A DNA stretch of 24,836 nucleotides, from positions 1-24,836 of the forward strand of contig DASZBX010000073.1 of NCBI GenBank assembly GCA_035943635.1, given 5' to 3'. Shown piece after piece: positions 1 through 24,836 of this stretch (position 1 is the first letter of the stretch; each line of letters starts with the position of its first letter). The notes under the pieces were generated by a model. The model was given only the letters and a program-made list of their open reading frames with translations. It ran no database searches and was not told the origin of the DNA. A program made the position numbers and the translations under genes. The stretch comes from DASZBX01 sp035943635. GTDB taxonomy: Bacteria; Actinomycetota; Actinomycetes; Streptomycetales; Catenulisporaceae.

Positions 1-6849
<6,849 letters not shown>

Positions 6850-6858
6850 CGCAAACGG

Positions 6859-6864
6859 CTCCTC
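6859..6864 (-). promoter_or_regulatory. Ribosome binding site of gene 2
   Basis: On the minus strand the 46-base gap between the TAA of gene 1 and the ATG of gene 2 contains GAGGAG, 9 bases before the ATG. This decides the start codon over the in-frame upstream GTG. I see no hairpin terminator or convincing promoter in the gap, which suggests co-transcription. Confidence 0.8.
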
Positions 6865-6895
6865 GGATGGTCCCGGCGTCGGCCCCGGCACTCGG

Positions 6896-24835
<17,940 letters not shown>

Positions 24836-24836
24836 A

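Noticed and set aside
6889..6891. GTG as an alternative start of gene 2
   Set aside because: It would add 14 residues without a docking-helix character and would place the GAGGAG site inside the coding region.
6850..6895. Promoter or terminator between the two genes
   Set aside because: Only 46 bases, with a ribosome binding site but no clear inverted repeat or promoter elements.

Overview
The window is wall-to-wall modular type I polyketide synthase (PKS) on the minus strand. It looks like the interior of an actinomycete secondary-metabolite cluster. G+C is very high (roughly three quarters by eye, with heavy G/C at third codon positions), and the domain grammar (KS-AT-[DH]-KR-ACP with cis-acting ATs and class 1 docking tails) is typical of Streptomyces-like or related actinobacteria. 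The genus cannot be told from this stretch, and no gene other than the two PKS genes is present.

Layout in direction of transcription (high to low coordinates). Gene 1 enters the window already inside an acyltransferase domain at 24835 and ends at 6896, with 5,979 residues visible and its 5' end missing. It holds module A (partial AT, KR, ACP), module B (KS-AT-KR-ACP), module C (KS-AT-KR-ACP), module D (KS-AT-DH-KR-ACP) and a C-terminal docking domain. A 46-base gap with a clear ribosome binding site follows. Gene 2 begins at 6849 with an N-terminal docking coiled coil, then module E (KS-AT-KR-ACP) and module F (KS and the first part of an AT). It runs off the window at position 1 with 2,283 residues visible and no stop codon. 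Module letters are local labels; true module numbers are unknown because both ends are cut.

Substrate and stereochemistry calls come from visible motifs. ATs of A, B, D and E carry GHSQGE plus YASH (methylmalonyl-CoA type). The AT of C carries GHSVGE plus HAFH (malonyl-CoA type). The KRs of A and E look A2-type (Trp at Tyr-8 and His at Tyr-3), those of B and C A1-type, and that of D B-type (LDD). Module D has a DH with intact catalytic His and Asp. If all domains work, the lines together would build ...CH(OH)-CH(CH3)-CH(OH)-CH(CH3)-CH(OH)-CH2-CH=C(CH3)-CH(OH)-CH(CH3)-CO-S-ACP. There is no loading module, thioesterase, enoylreductase, tailoring, resistance or regulatory gene here, so the product cannot be named.

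Points worth a second look: the catalytic Ser of the module D KR is Ala although its partner DH appears intact; the KR-ACP-KS block of A/B is echoed in E/F across two genes; KS-D and KS-E share near-identical DNA tracts; G+C drops at the ACP-D/docking end of gene 1; and an in-frame 66-bp-spaced direct repeat sits in the module E KR linker. I see an ordinary PKS architecture with local oddities, not a new class of system.
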